From Micrasema longulum (lineage: Eukaryota; Arthropoda; Insecta; Trichoptera; Brachycentridae): a DNA stretch of 64,000 nucleotides. The DNA is taken from positions 716,033 to 780,032 of the forward strand of contig JAGVSM010001251.1 in assembly GCA_022494885.1 (NCBI GenBank), read 5' to 3'. A program made the translations under genes and the position numbers. Below the pieces are notes generated by a model. It ran no database searches, was not told where the DNA came from, and saw only the letters and a list, made by a program, of their open reading frames with translations. Below are positions 37,015 through 46,660 of the stretch, piece after piece. Each line of letters starts with the position of its first letter. Within the stretch, counting starts at the first letter, position 1.

Positions 37015-37600
37015 AAACACGAGAAACAGCTTGTCCACCACATACCGCACATCGTATCTGAAGACATAAGTCTCCTTGGCGTTGCCTACATTCACGGAAA
37101 ATTTGCTCGTTGTCAAACGAAAAAAGCTACCCGAAGGAACTCTCTGAAATCTGGTAGCCTTAGCATCTTTGTGCTGAAAGAAAGTAATCCTCAAGTACAT
37201 ATATATACTTCATTGGATTAAGAAAAGAGATAAGTGAATTCTTCACTGACTGGGATTAAATTGATTGGACATGATCAATTCGCCGAAATGATTACAAAAC
37301 TTTTTAAACGTCTTGAAATTCTTTTGTGAAGCAACCAGATCTGTATATCTGACAGGACCTATAACAGGGCCACGGATAGTAGCCAGAAGCCGTATTCGGT
37401 AATCATAGAGAAGGAGAAAAGGACAAGATTTCAATATAAAATATAATTTTATATTTAAACAGTGAAGAAGAACATTTTAAAGAAGGAAATATGGAAGTCT
37501 AGGCATGCTGATAACCTGTCATTGGCTGGGTTAAGCGACAACTTAACACAGTGATTACCATTCAATATTCTGCCTACATTTAATCATCCATCTGCTGAAC
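37015..37600 (-). repeat. interspersed repeat families A+B, copy 4
   Basis: Inverted counterpart of 25985-26495: complement of ggtttctggctactatccgt at 37370-37390, ccaattcgccgaaatg region, and B at 37455-37600 (gaaggaaatatggaagtcta). Confidence 0.88.
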
Positions 37601-37736
37601 TTTGTATTTTTTTATTTTTTTTAAAATTTATCGACTTTAATAAACATAGCGTAGATTTAACAAAAAAATAAAGAAAAAAATATACAAAAAAAAATAATAA
37701 CTATAAAAAGCAATACGAAAGAGTCAAAAAATGAAC

Positions 37737-37895
37737 CGGGTTGTGTTCCCGTGGCTAAGATTGCGGACTCACAGATCAAAGGTTTGAGGTTCGCACCCTG
37801 CGTTATCAAATCTTGATATCCATTTCTAAAAATAACTTATTTACAAGTCGTGTGCAATTTGTCAGTCATAAAAACGCGAAAGTTTTTTAAAAAAA
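37737..37895 (+). repeat. SINE family S3, copy 2
   Basis: gttgtgttcccgtggctaag, gcggactcacagatcaaagg, gaggttcgcaccctg as degenerate B box, and body with atttacaagtcgtgtgcaat. Confidence 0.8.
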
Positions 37896-38050
37896 GAATT
37901 GTTTCAATTAGGTTATTAAAGTTAAATTTTTTAAATATGTTAAAAATTAATACATATTCGACTGACAAAATACAGGCGAAAACTTAAATATAAAGTTTAT
38001 ATTTGAAGCACTAACTTTGTGGTTATTCATTATAATAAAATAAATAAAAC

Positions 38051-38184
38051 AACTTTGTTTTTAACCACTAATTTTTATTTTTCAGCGACCGGTTTCTAGT
38101 TAGTAGCGTAAACCTTAACAAAGAAGCTTGTTTGATTTGAAACCGGTCGGTGAAAAATAAAAATTATTGGTTAAAAACAAAGTT
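38051..38184. repeat. foldback with hammerhead-like GAAACCGGTC apex
   Basis: Arms aactttgtttttaaccacta... (38051-38098) and ...ttattggttaaaaacaaagtt (38139-38184) are near-perfect inverted copies. Each strand has GAAA followed by the palindrome CCGG and TC at the apex, the 3' half of a hammerhead core. The CUGANGA half is not intact. Located in the DIP intron, 107 bp before the 38.3 kb exon. Confidence 0.75.
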
Positions 38185-38291
38185 GGAAGCTTAAATATTT
38201 ACATTTTTTTTTAAATAATCCACTTTTATGTTTAAAAATATTAGCAGATTAATTATTAACGAATATTAAATTAATTATGCTTTTTTTTCAG

Positions 38292-38429
38292 TTCCACCTA
38301 TGATTTGGATTCAAAACCAACTAGTTGGTGCCATAGAAGGAATGCCACTAACTCTAGAATGTAACTCGGAAGCTTATCCAAAATCTATAAATTATTGGAC
38401 TAGGGAAAAGGGAGAAATCGTACCCCAAG
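38292..38429 (+). CDS. DIP gene, exon encoding first half of Ig domain 3
   Basis: The exon carries 46 residues starting (F)PPMIWIQNQLVGA. The strand-B cysteine is in LTLECNSEAYPKS (residue 24) and the core tryptophan in INYWTREKGE (residue 36). SINYWTRE is a characteristic DIP Ig3 string. The acceptor is a long T run ending ttttttttcag before 38292. The donor is GTATAA at 38430, which is weaker than the gtaagc and gtaagt donors of the previous exons. Phase 1 at both ends, 138 bp. A foldback hairpin at 38051-38184 ends 107 bp before this exon. Reading on through the donor gives a stop at 38492-38494 after about 20 residues, so intron retention would truncate Ig3. Confidence 0.93.
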
Positions 38430-38518
38430 GTATAATAAAGGCGCAAATTCTCCACCTTTCAACGTTACTTAATATTACCCTGTATTATGTTTGATTAATT
38501 CTATGGGCCGTTTTATAG

Positions 38519-38668
38519 GTGGAAAGTTTGAGTCACATTTGTCGGATAACGTGTATAAGATGCACATGAAACTGACAGTGAAAATGATGACGGAAGGAGA
38601 TTATGGCACATACAAATGTGTGTCGAAAAATTCCCTAGGAGACACAGATGGAACCATAAAAGTTTACC
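38519..38668 (+). CDS. DIP gene, exon encoding second half of Ig domain 3
   Basis: The exon carries 50 residues beginning GGKFESHLSDNVYKMHMKL. The second Ig3 cysteine is in YGTYKCVSKNSLGDTDG (residue 34), followed by TIKVY, the last beta strand. It is separated from the 38.3 kb exon by an intron of only 89 bp, the smallest in the window. The acceptor is ttttatag before 38519 and the donor is gtaaga at 38669; both junctions are phase 1 and the length is 150 bp. If the downstream intron were retained, translation would continue 36 more residues, rich in I, L and Y, and stop at 38776-38778. That would be a possible alternative C-terminus, but nothing else supports it. Confidence 0.93.
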
Positions 38669-38778
38669 GTAAGAAAATACTTTATTTTATTTTAAACATT
38701 ATTTATAGACTGATAAAAATTAGTCATATCCTAAGATTGAAATTGTGTAGACAGAAGTACATAATTTACTTTTATTAG

Positions 38779-38922
38779 TGGCCTTCGTGGTGCAATGGGT
38801 AGGATGCTTGATTCACACACGGAAAATTCCGGGCTCAATTCACGGCGAGAACACAAAAAAAGTAATATTTCTTAAGCCTGTGTCTATGTATTTGAGCCTC
38901 CTGGGGTGTTTAAAAAAATATT
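38779..38922 (+). repeat. SINE family S1, copy 5 (truncated)
   Basis: tggccttcgtggtgcaatgg, gattcacacacggaaaattc, gggctcaattcacgg (degenerate B box) and a shortened body. It begins 110 bp after the 38.5 kb DIP exon. Confidence 0.82.
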
Positions 38923-39294
38923 ATTTCAAATAAATGTTGTTTTTAGTCTATTGATATAGCCAAATGGAGATCAAATCGAACTACTTTAAGTTTATTTGGC
39001 TTTCAAATTTTTAGTATTCGTGATTATATAAAACGTATGATAACTAATAGTTATTTCAATAAACAGAAATAATAATTTTTATTCCTATTTATTTCATTCA
39101 AACAAGATTTTTGCCTCTTAACAATATTAGTGATTTGCTTCTCAACTATTTTACTGAGCCAGTATATTTTTCATATATGTATATCTGCATTAAAACAAAC
39201 TATGAACATACCATAAAAAAATATTTATTTTAACTGATTATTAATTTAATTTATTTTTAGTTATAACTTATTTTTAAAAAGTCTTAAAATTTAT

Positions 39295-39465
39295 TTAAAA
39301 TAAAACACTTTTCAATTTTTTACCACATACACGTTTACGCTACAAGGTTTTAGGTATTCTGAATTATCCATTGTCGGGTATAAATATAGTCAAACTAGTA
39401 ATGTTTTTATATTTAACTTGTGTGTGATAAAAAAAAATACAAAGTGTTTTATAAAAATAAAAAGT
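39295..39465 (+). repeat. family C foldback (hammerhead-like), degenerate copy
   Basis: The left arm aaaacacttttcaattttttaccacata and right arm ttgtgtgtgataaaaaaaaatacaaagtgtttta are inverted. The apex has CAAACTAGTA (GAAA changed to CAAA, palindrome CTAG, then TA). No CUGANGA. In the DIP intron 38669-39916. Confidence 0.6.
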
Positions 39466-39679
39466 AATTTAAAATGTTTTTTCACAAAGTTAATGCTGTA
39501 ACAATAAATAATACAGTGTGGCCAGTATGGCGAAAAAGGCAAACCAAAATTAAAAAACCAACTAAAAAATACAGCTTAATTTCGCTTGGTATCTATCAGT
39601 ACCTAAATACTATTCTGTATTTTTTAATTTTTTTTTAATACGCCTCCACTCGTTTGCGTTTGCATTCTGTATATTTAGT

Positions 39680-39842
39680 TAAGTTTATATTTACACCTTA
39701 CGATGGGTAATTCAGAATACCCGAAACTAATAGTTTTGTTATATTAAACTCGTATGTGATAAAAAATTACAAAATGTTTTATTTTAAATAAATTTAAAAT
39801 GTTTTTCTACAAAGTAAATGCTAAAACAATAAATAATATAAA
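39680..39842 (+). repeat. family C repeat (hammerhead-like), second copy in tandem
   Basis: CTTACGA at 39697-39703 stands where CUGAUGA would be, followed by the stem GGGTA...TACCC, GAAA (39723-39726), loop CTAA and TA. The tail to 39842 matches 57000-57110 (aaaatgtttt, gtaaatgctaaaacaataaa). Ends 75 bp before the 39.9 kb exon. Confidence 0.65.
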
Positions 39843-39916
39843 AATAAGTCTGTCAAAGCTTTAAATAATTAGGAAAAATAATGAATGTAATCTAATTACT
39901 GTGTTTCTTTTACTAG

Positions 39917-39985
39917 GTATAAATAGAAAAGCTTCTAATATGGTGGAAACAAATGACATAAACAACGTTATCCCAGGAACCCAAG
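39917..39985 (+). CDS. DIP gene, short juxtamembrane exon
   Basis: The exon carries 23 residues, (R)INRKASNMVETNDINNVIPG then TQ, polar and without cysteines, as expected for the linker between Ig3 and the membrane anchor. This region diverges fast between DIPs, so the call rests on position and splicing rather than on similarity. The acceptor is tttactag before 39917 and the donor GTATTT at 39986 is a poor match to consensus. Phase 1 at both ends and 69 bp long, it completes the split codon of the 38.5 kb exon (C+GT, arginine) and leaves a G that the next exon completes as GAT. It could be alternatively spliced, because skipping it also keeps the frame. Confidence 0.75.
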
Positions 39986-40259
39986 GTATTTATTGTGTAA
40001 TCAATTTCACTATGTTAATTAGCAAAAATATTTTGTATTCACTCATTAGATATGACGATAAGGGCGCAACTCCGTACGTCGCGGCGTGGCATCAAGAATA
40101 CGCAAGTTTGTAAGGTTTGCTTACAAAATAAAACGTTGAACAAATGTAAAACGTAATTACCAACGAATAATTTTACTTTCGTGCGGATGTTTGCTTTGTA
40201 AACGAATGTGATTAAGCCCAGGAATGTAAGAAATGTAACGTTTTCTAATCTTTTTCCAG

Positions 40260-40405
40260 ATCTCAAACTTCAGGGAACTCGGCAAATGGAACAAGACGAC
40301 TACTATAATGGAGCCGAAAGAAGCAGTTTCTCAAAATTATTACTCCTTGCAGTATGTTGTAACGCTTGCCTTCTTATTGGACACGCAACGCGGAAAGAAC
40401 TTTAA
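40260..40405 (+). CDS. DIP gene, last coding exon with GPI-anchor type tail
   Basis: The exon carries 48 residues and the stop TAA at 40403-40405. The first part, DLKLQGTRQMEQDDYYNGAE, is hydrophilic. It is followed by SSFSKLLLLAVCCNACLLIG, a hydrophobic stretch of about 15 residues, and a short polar end HATRKEL. A small-residue region (NGA or SS at residues 17-23), then a spacer, then a terminal hydrophobic segment is the usual GPI-attachment arrangement, and DIP proteins are reported as GPI-anchored. The omega site is inferred, not proven. A single-pass membrane anchor with a very short tail is the alternative. The acceptor is tctttttccag before 40260; the upstream intron is 274 bp. Confidence 0.85.
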
Positions 40406-42570
40406 TACTTACGAACGAAAGACAATGAAAAGTATTCTAAGTGACAATAAGGAGTGTGTTAAGTGCTTCAAAACATTACATAAATGTTTGTTTTTGCTGC
40501 ATTCAATTGAATTAGAACTAATTTACACCGTCTGCAAAGAATTCATTGTGTTAGTGACAAGCCTCCAAACTAGATTTTTTTGTTTTTTGAACCAATTTCG
40601 TGCATCTAATACATATTTATGTTTGAAAAAATAGTCAATCTGATAGGCATTTTCAAGTCAAATCCATTAACCAAAATGTACATAAGACGAATTAATATGT
40701 AATTGATTAAAAACACGTTAAGAATGATAAAACAACTTAGGCGAAAATTCTTCTTTTAAAACCTTAGTCCTAAACATACTCGATAACGTGTCCAAGAATA
40801 ACATTTATTATCAAAAATGTATTGTACGTATATACCTACACTACGTTTTGTGAGATTTATTAAAGCAAATTAAATTCTTAATTCTTTAATAATTACATTA
40901 AAAAGCTTGTGAAACCACAATTTTTAGGGTTTTTACGAGTAAAAAAAGTTGTAAAATCTTTCATTTCCTTGAGCAAAGTAGGATACGTAATATCGTCGCC
41001 AAAGTAGGTTATATTTCAAACATCTACCCATACCATCATTTTTAAAGCGTACATTTTTTAGTACGCAACGCATATTTCTCGTCAATCGTTAAGATTTTTT
41101 TAAACTTATCATTATAATTTGTATAAAAGCTGCCGAAAATGAACAATTCCATAATTATTATTTTTTCTTTAAAAATTGTTCGCCAAGAAAGGTCTTTTTT
41201 GAAACATTTATTTTTAATACAATAGTTGTTACGCCTACCCTGTAATTCCAACAATTTAACTTTAATCAAATTGGTAATTGAAACCTTTTTTTATTTATTG
41301 AACTTTACAAACTTAATTAATTAAAGTACAGGATCTTATTTAATATCAGTTTGCAACGAGGATTATAAATTTTATTTGTACAAATATAAAGACATCGTTT
41401 TCAGAAAACATACATAATTTCTCGATTAATGGAAAGTAAAAGTGACATTTATAAAAAGTATTGATGTTTTTTATTTATAATTCTTGATAAAACTTCATTG
41501 TTAATGATTATGATAAATTTATTAATAAACTTATCAATGAAACTTCTGGGTTTAGTTTTACTTTTTATTATTTTGATTAACGAGCGCTTACGCCTAAGTA
41601 GGCATCTTCAAGACTGTCTTTGTCTCTGAAAGCGCTCGTTGGTCAAAATAATAAAAATAAAACTAAACCTAGAAGTTTCATTAATAAGTTTATTTAAAAT
41701 TTTATCATAATCATTGATATTTATAAACATAAAGTGTTTCTTATAACTGGAGTATGCGCGTCAAAGTTTTTGCCTATATATTTATTATGTAAAATTTATA
41801 TAAAATTTATTTTATAATTTGTTAATTTTATGTAACATTGATATATAAAATACCTCACATTGAACCCAAAAATATTTTTTGTTTACTATGCAAAACATAG
41901 AAGTGGAAAGATTTTATGTATTAAAAAACCAATAATTAAAAATTCAATTAATTTTTTAATAAAACGGTTTTTTTAGAAATGAAACATTTAAATTTGTTGT
42001 AATTTTAAAACAGTTTATTTTTCTAAATCTTAAAAGAATATATATGGTTCTTGAAACTTCTGAAAAACCGTAATAAAAAAAAATCTAATTTCAAATTGAA
42101 ATTAAGGAAACTCCTTCTACAAAACGATTCTTTTGTCATAATTTCTACATTGAAACATTATCAAAACATATCATTATCAAGCTTTTGATACATAGAAAAA
42201 AAACTAGGATTGTAGAACTAATGAGTGAAAGATTTAATCATTGTTTTCAATACTTACTTAATATTTATAACATTGTATATTACAAATAAATTTGAGTCAA
42301 TTAAAGAATACTATTTGTTTTTTTTTTGTTGTTATGACGTCATAGTTTTTAGTCTCAATGTAAGATGACTGATACTACATACGAAAGCGGACACAATTGA
42401 ATATGTAAAAAGTAATGATAAAGAAATGTTTTCCTGATACTAGAGTAAGTGAATGTTAGTTAGAGCTAAGTTTTATATTTATAAAATAATGCTTAACAGT
42501 GACATTGTTACGTGATTTTGTCAATGCTTTATGTATAAATAAAAAAATATGTAAGAAATAAAACATAAAA
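40406..42570 (+). other. probable 3' UTR / downstream flank of the DIP gene
   Basis: There is no coding signal after the stop at 40405. The sequence is AT-rich. An ATTAAA occurs at 40859-40864, and an AATAAA at 42557-42562 is followed by the T/G-rich stretch gtgtttttattttc, a reasonable poly(A) site. Which is used cannot be told from sequence. The foldback at 41500-41720 lies inside this stretch. Confidence 0.35.
41500..41720 (-). ncRNA. foldback with degenerate hammerhead core
   Basis: Arms of about 90 bp (41500-41590 and 41628-41720), e.g. gaaacttctgggtttagttt against aaactaaacctagaagtttc. On the minus strand the apex reads TTGAAGA (complement of 41605-41611), U, stem GCCT-ACTT-AGGC (41592-41603), GTAA (41588-41591), palindromic loop GCGC, then TC. 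Two core changes (C to T, A to T) suggest it is inactive. Confidence 0.5.
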
Positions 42571-42775
42571 GTGTTTTTATTTTCGATCCCTGTTTTCATT
42601 TTATTTTAGATGTAATAATACTTTTTTGTTCAGGAAAAAGACTGAAACGAAAAAACAAATCGTTAATCATTAAAATAAATAAGTAAAACAATGCAATTAA
42701 TATTTTATGGAAAAACAACCATTCATAAAATCATGGGGAACTGCATTAGTAAACCAAATGCAACGTAGTTTTTTA
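41721..42775. other. AT-rich downstream tract
   Basis: No gene; contains the candidate poly(A) signal at 42557. Confidence 0.4.
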
Positions 42776-42850
42776 TCTGTTACATTAAGGCAAGGTGATT
42801 GGTGTTACGCTTCAGGTACCAGTCTAGACTATAAAATTTAAGATTTCCAT
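42776..42850 (-). repeat. SINE S2 body fragment
   Basis: gttacgcttcaggtaccagtc is the complement of the S2 body string gactggcacctgaagcgtaa. Confidence 0.65.
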
Positions 42851-42879
42851 TTTTTGAACTGGTTTGTCTTTAAAATCAA

Positions 42880-43224
42880 TAATTCACGTCTTTCCTGGAC
42901 GAGTATTTTTGACTCGATGGCTGCTCTCGGGTAAAAGCCCTAAATAAGGAAATCAAGTAGAGATAAGTTTGCCTTATTGCTTAGTAGTTGCCATGTTTGT
43001 CTACCATTTTTAAGGTGCTGGGTTGGGTCCAGGGCAGGATGGACGTGAAATATTTATTTTAAATGTTATTTTAATGCAACTTTTTAATGTTCCTGGATTG
43101 GCATTAGAAGCGTAAGACTGATCATCTTACGTTCACGTAACAGATAATTGAACTATGCTGCATTCGATTAACCAACGAAGTGTCCTTTGCATCAGGTGGT
43201 GGGCAAAGGGGGATGATGATAAAT
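42880..43224 (+). repeat. SINE S2, copy 5, with 5' extension
   Basis: S2 body from about 42970 (ggattggcattagaagcgta, tcatcttacgttcacgtaac) preceded by a block, tatttttgactcgatggctg to aaggaaatcaagtagagata, that also precedes the copy at 60674. Confidence 0.78.
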
Positions 43225-43319
43225 TAAAAGCTCCTTATTTACCCCTCTAGACTATTGTATGTGTTGTGGTAACTGATTACTAATTTAAATAATACAGCTA
43301 CAATAAGACAACAGACAAC

Positions 43320-43574
43320 TTTCGGTGACAGCCGTCACCAAGCGGAGGCGATACGGCTGCCTGGGCCATATATTATGGAAGTCTCCTGAGTCACAACCAT
43401 AATTACCAATTTTACGAGGCATCAGGTTCTCGTGGTCCTGAACGTCCACGGCTGACACGTCGGCAGTTCATATCTGAACTGAGGAACGCAGACCCAACTT
43501 TGGAGAACACACAGGAGTTAGCCACAGATAGAGAAGCTTGGAGAAATTTCACGCACACCATATGCTCAACTTAG
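43320..43574 (+). mobile_element. non-LTR retrotransposon ORF2 C-terminus
   Basis: 43325 onward gives VTAVTKRRRYGCLGHILWKS, and after a frameshift 43395-43574 is open: NHNYQFYEASGSRGPERPRL, then TRRQFISELRNADPTLENTQ, ELATDREAWRNFTHTICST and the stop. The pattern G-H-I-L ... R-P ... D-R-E-x-W-R is the end of many RTE/R1-type ORF2 proteins. Nothing upstream survives. Confidence 0.75.
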
Positions 43575-45040
43575 GGAGCTGACATGGATGAAGTTAAATA
43601 ATCAGGCTCAATATTTTCTCATCTTACTGATATAAAAGTACCTTTGACGACATTTTTGTGATGTTGACGATTTATACATGGAGTAGATTTGCAAGTGAAA
43701 TATCATGCAACATGTCAATTTGCTATTTTGAGTCTATTATTGAGTCAATCTACAAGACGAACTTGTATTTATTTAAAAAAAAAACACAAACATCTACACT
43801 TTGACTTAATAAAACCATTGGTTGTATGAATTCTAGTTTGCAAGAAAATATTTGCTGTTTTACTGCAACATTTTAATTAATATATCAACACCATTTTCGT
43901 ATATTATCGTAACCCAAAAACACAATTTTAAAGAAGGACTGAAAGAAATTTTTGTGCAAATATTAATGTAGATCGAATTTTTTTTAATTGTATTTTTTTG
44001 TATTTTTTTAAATTTATTTTTCATAAAAGCTTTTAAAAAACTTTGACATTTTTGTAAAAATTAATTTACGATATCATACCATGGATAATTTACAGCATTA
44101 AACATCGGAGTTAATTGAAAAAAAAATCCGTAACATTCGATAATTTTTTTACGCTCACAAACTATGAATATGTATAATTGTAAGAAGCATTTACGATAAA
44201 ATACGTCGTTGTTCTGTATATTATAGCGAATATCAAATATTTCTACAGAAAGCAAACAAATACAATATTAATAACTGGTTTATTTAATGTCTTTCATGCA
44301 AATATGAGCTTTGGTTATTATACGATAAATCTGTTGCTGAAGTTTCTATTGTACGTAGTGCAGATTAAGCCTTTACGGTTTGATCACGTTTTTGTGATCT
44401 AGTTAGCTAAATTCTTTTATTTTTTGCAAAAACGTGATTTTTTATGTAAAAACAATATACGAAAAATGCTATTTAAAAATATGAAAAAAACAATGCACGT
44501 TGCGGAACATCACCACCAACATCTAGTCCAGAGAATACAACTTCAACTGATAATGACGACGCTCCCGGTCATCTCTTTTATCCCGTGAAAAATATCGCAA
44601 GTGTTCATACAATAGTATGCTTTTTATAAAATATGAGATACTACAATGTGCATTCCAAAAAAAACGTAACTAATTGCAAAATATTTGTTTTTCTTCGTTT
44701 GAACGAAAGATATAAAAATAGTATAAAAAGACGAATTACATAAAAACCAAAAATCGACCATTTGTGGAATACGATATTATACGTGTGTAGGAGGGGTTGA
44801 TATTTTTATAAAATTCAAATAACGCTAACTTTAGAAAAGTTGGATATTTTTTTTGAAAGCATGGAAGAGTATTATGAAAAGACAGTGAAACTACGACTGC
44901 AATCATATTTAAATAAAATGTGTTGTTCCGGATAAAAAAATTGAATCACACCATAATGTCTTTAAAACAAACCAATGTCAATATGACATATTTTATAAAA
45001 AGCCTAATTTTTATTAATTTCTATTAAAACTTTGATACTA
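43575..45040. other. AT-rich intergenic tract
   Basis: No recognised gene or repeat; a short hairpin gatcacgtttttgtgatc at 44381-44398. Confidence 0.4.
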
Positions 45041-45240
45041 CAGTAGGGCCTCGGTTATCCGAACCCCCGCTTATCCGGTGAGCGCGGTATCTGGACAGAC
45101 AGTGGCGTTCGCGGGGGAAGCGGGAGGCATTTCACCTGCGTCGAGTGTCGCGGTTATGTTTTTCTGTTTTTTTAGTTTCATTTTAAATGCGGAGCCTTCG
45201 TACATGTTTATTATTCGCCATTGTTTATATTGCCAAAGTT
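45041..45240. mobile_element. pogo/Tigger-like element, left end
   Basis: TA at 45039-45040 followed by cagtagggcctcggttatcc and gcttatccgg, very like pogo/Tigger terminal repeats. A CpG-rich interior follows. The opposite end was not found, so it is truncated. Confidence 0.65.
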
Positions 45241-45659
45241 GTCTTTATAATAAAAAAAATCTAAAGTTTAACTTTTAACTTTTATGTTTTATTCCCATAA
45301 AAGTATTGCTGACTATAATCCAAAAGCCTTGGTAATTCGCCAAGGTGCCGTTTTTTGCGTAGCGTAATGTGTATTACATTCAAATAATTAGTTTTTAAAA
45401 AAATACAATGAAAAATTATGAACGACTTACGTTTACTCGAAGGCCTCCCGATGTCAAGTTTCACCTAAAAAAATAAGAATATAAAAACAAATTAGTGTCT
45501 TTGATGCATTTTGAATTCATAAAAGTTTACATTTCATCTACGAGATTCACACTTTGGCATTACTAGATTTATTATATTTCAGCATTGTCAGCGTCTGCGT
45601 CCGTCTAAAGTTAAAATACATATTTATAAATCAATCTAATTGGTTGAAGAGCTTGCACA

Positions 45660-46660
45660 AAAACCGTCCTTGAACCTGTAGCAATTGCACAGAAATCTTT
45701 AATCCGAGTAATTTTAAAAAAAACATTTCACTATCCAAGTGACTTGCTTTCCAAAGAATTCAGAGTACTGAATATTATTCAACAGTATATATTGAGAACG
45801 ATAGTGGTTACACACATAAATAGAGACATTTATCCTAGCGTCAACCACAACCATAATACAAGATATTCTAATAGGGATCTGATACTAAATGAAGGGGTTT
45901 TGGCATCGAGACAACTTTATTATGTAGGCAAAAAGGTCCATAACCTTTTGCCAGAACCGTGGAAATACGGGAGTGTTGTCAAGTTGCGGAAGGTGTTGAC
46001 CCCGCTCTTTCATGACATTGGTCGTAAGGAGTCAGAAAAGTTGGTGCATGCCACGGATTGGAGATTCTTACTGGATGTCGAAAATAACATATGGAAATAA
46101 AGAAAAATTTAAAGAAATATTTGTACAGATGGCAACCATGAAGTTTCGCATTATAAATAAATTATTTATGTTTTATGAATTTATGTATGTGTATGCGCAT
46201 GGGTGTATGTACGTGTGTGTTTATGGCGGCCTTCGTGGTGTAGTGGTCAAGACGCTTGATTCACACACGGAAGGTTCCGGGTTCAATTCCCGGTGAGAAC
46301 ACAAAAAAATAAATGTGATTTATCTCAAGCCTGGGTGTTTTTTGATGTAATTCACAACTGTAATTGTGCTTCCTGGCCTATTGTTGTGCAAAAAAAAATG
46401 AAATGAAAAATGAAATGTACATGCGTATATATGTGTGTTTATATACATATGTATATATATATATATGTATGTGTGTATGTATATGTATCAAAATGTGTAA
46501 ACGAGGAAGTTTATATTTTATTAGTTTGTGCTCTCTATTAATTTGTTAATTATTATGATATATTAGAATGTAATTGTCTATCTTGGAACGGCGTATGTAC
46601 CCTTATTAGCTGGGCAAAGTAAACGTCAAATTATGTTTTTCATAAAAGGTGTAAATAAAT
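45660..46660 (+). mobile_element. CR1/Jockey-like LINE 3' part with SINE inserted
   Basis: 45660-46100 is open and reads TVLEPVAIAQKSLIRVILKK, YPSDLLSKEFRVLNIIQQYI, HNTRYSNRDLILNEGVLASR and QLYYVGKKVHNLLPEPWK, the thumb/C-terminal motif (H-N-T-R ... L-P) of CR1/Jockey ORF2. After the stop, a UTR is interrupted by SINE S1 (46226) and a TA/TG microsatellite (46420-46492), then resumes and ends ggtgtaaataaataaataaa. Confidence 0.78.
46226..46399 (+). repeat. SINE family S1, copy 6 (best preserved)
   Basis: ggcggccttcgtggtgtagt, gattcacacacggaaggttc, B box ggttcaattcc at 46280-46290, body caagcctgggtgttttttga, end cctattgttgtgcaaaaaaa. Confidence 0.9.

Larger units (their letters stand above)
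25613..40405 (+). other. DIP-type Ig-superfamily gene, 3' half (gene span in this window)
   Basis: Six coding exons can be joined with GT-AG introns and a continuous frame: 25613-25771, 34145-34273, 38292-38429, 38519-38668, 39917-39985 and 40260-40405. Together they read as Ig2, Ig3, a short stalk and a GPI-type tail. The combination of VPPDI at the start of Ig2, MGAYLCIASNGVPP at its end, a QNQLVGA motif starting Ig3 and GDYGTYKCVSKNSLGDT ending it is the signature of insect Dpr-interacting proteins rather than of lachesin. DIPs are neuronal surface receptors for Dpr proteins. The first Ig domain and signal peptide were not found in 1-25612, so they most likely lie upstream of the window. 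The NVTLTC/ATG version of Ig2 recalls one DIP paralogue, but I cannot name which. Confidence 0.9.

Noticed and set aside
40382..40405. C-terminal RKEL as an ER-retention signal
   Set aside because: It is not KDEL or HDEL, and it follows a terminal hydrophobic segment typical of a GPI signal that would be removed.
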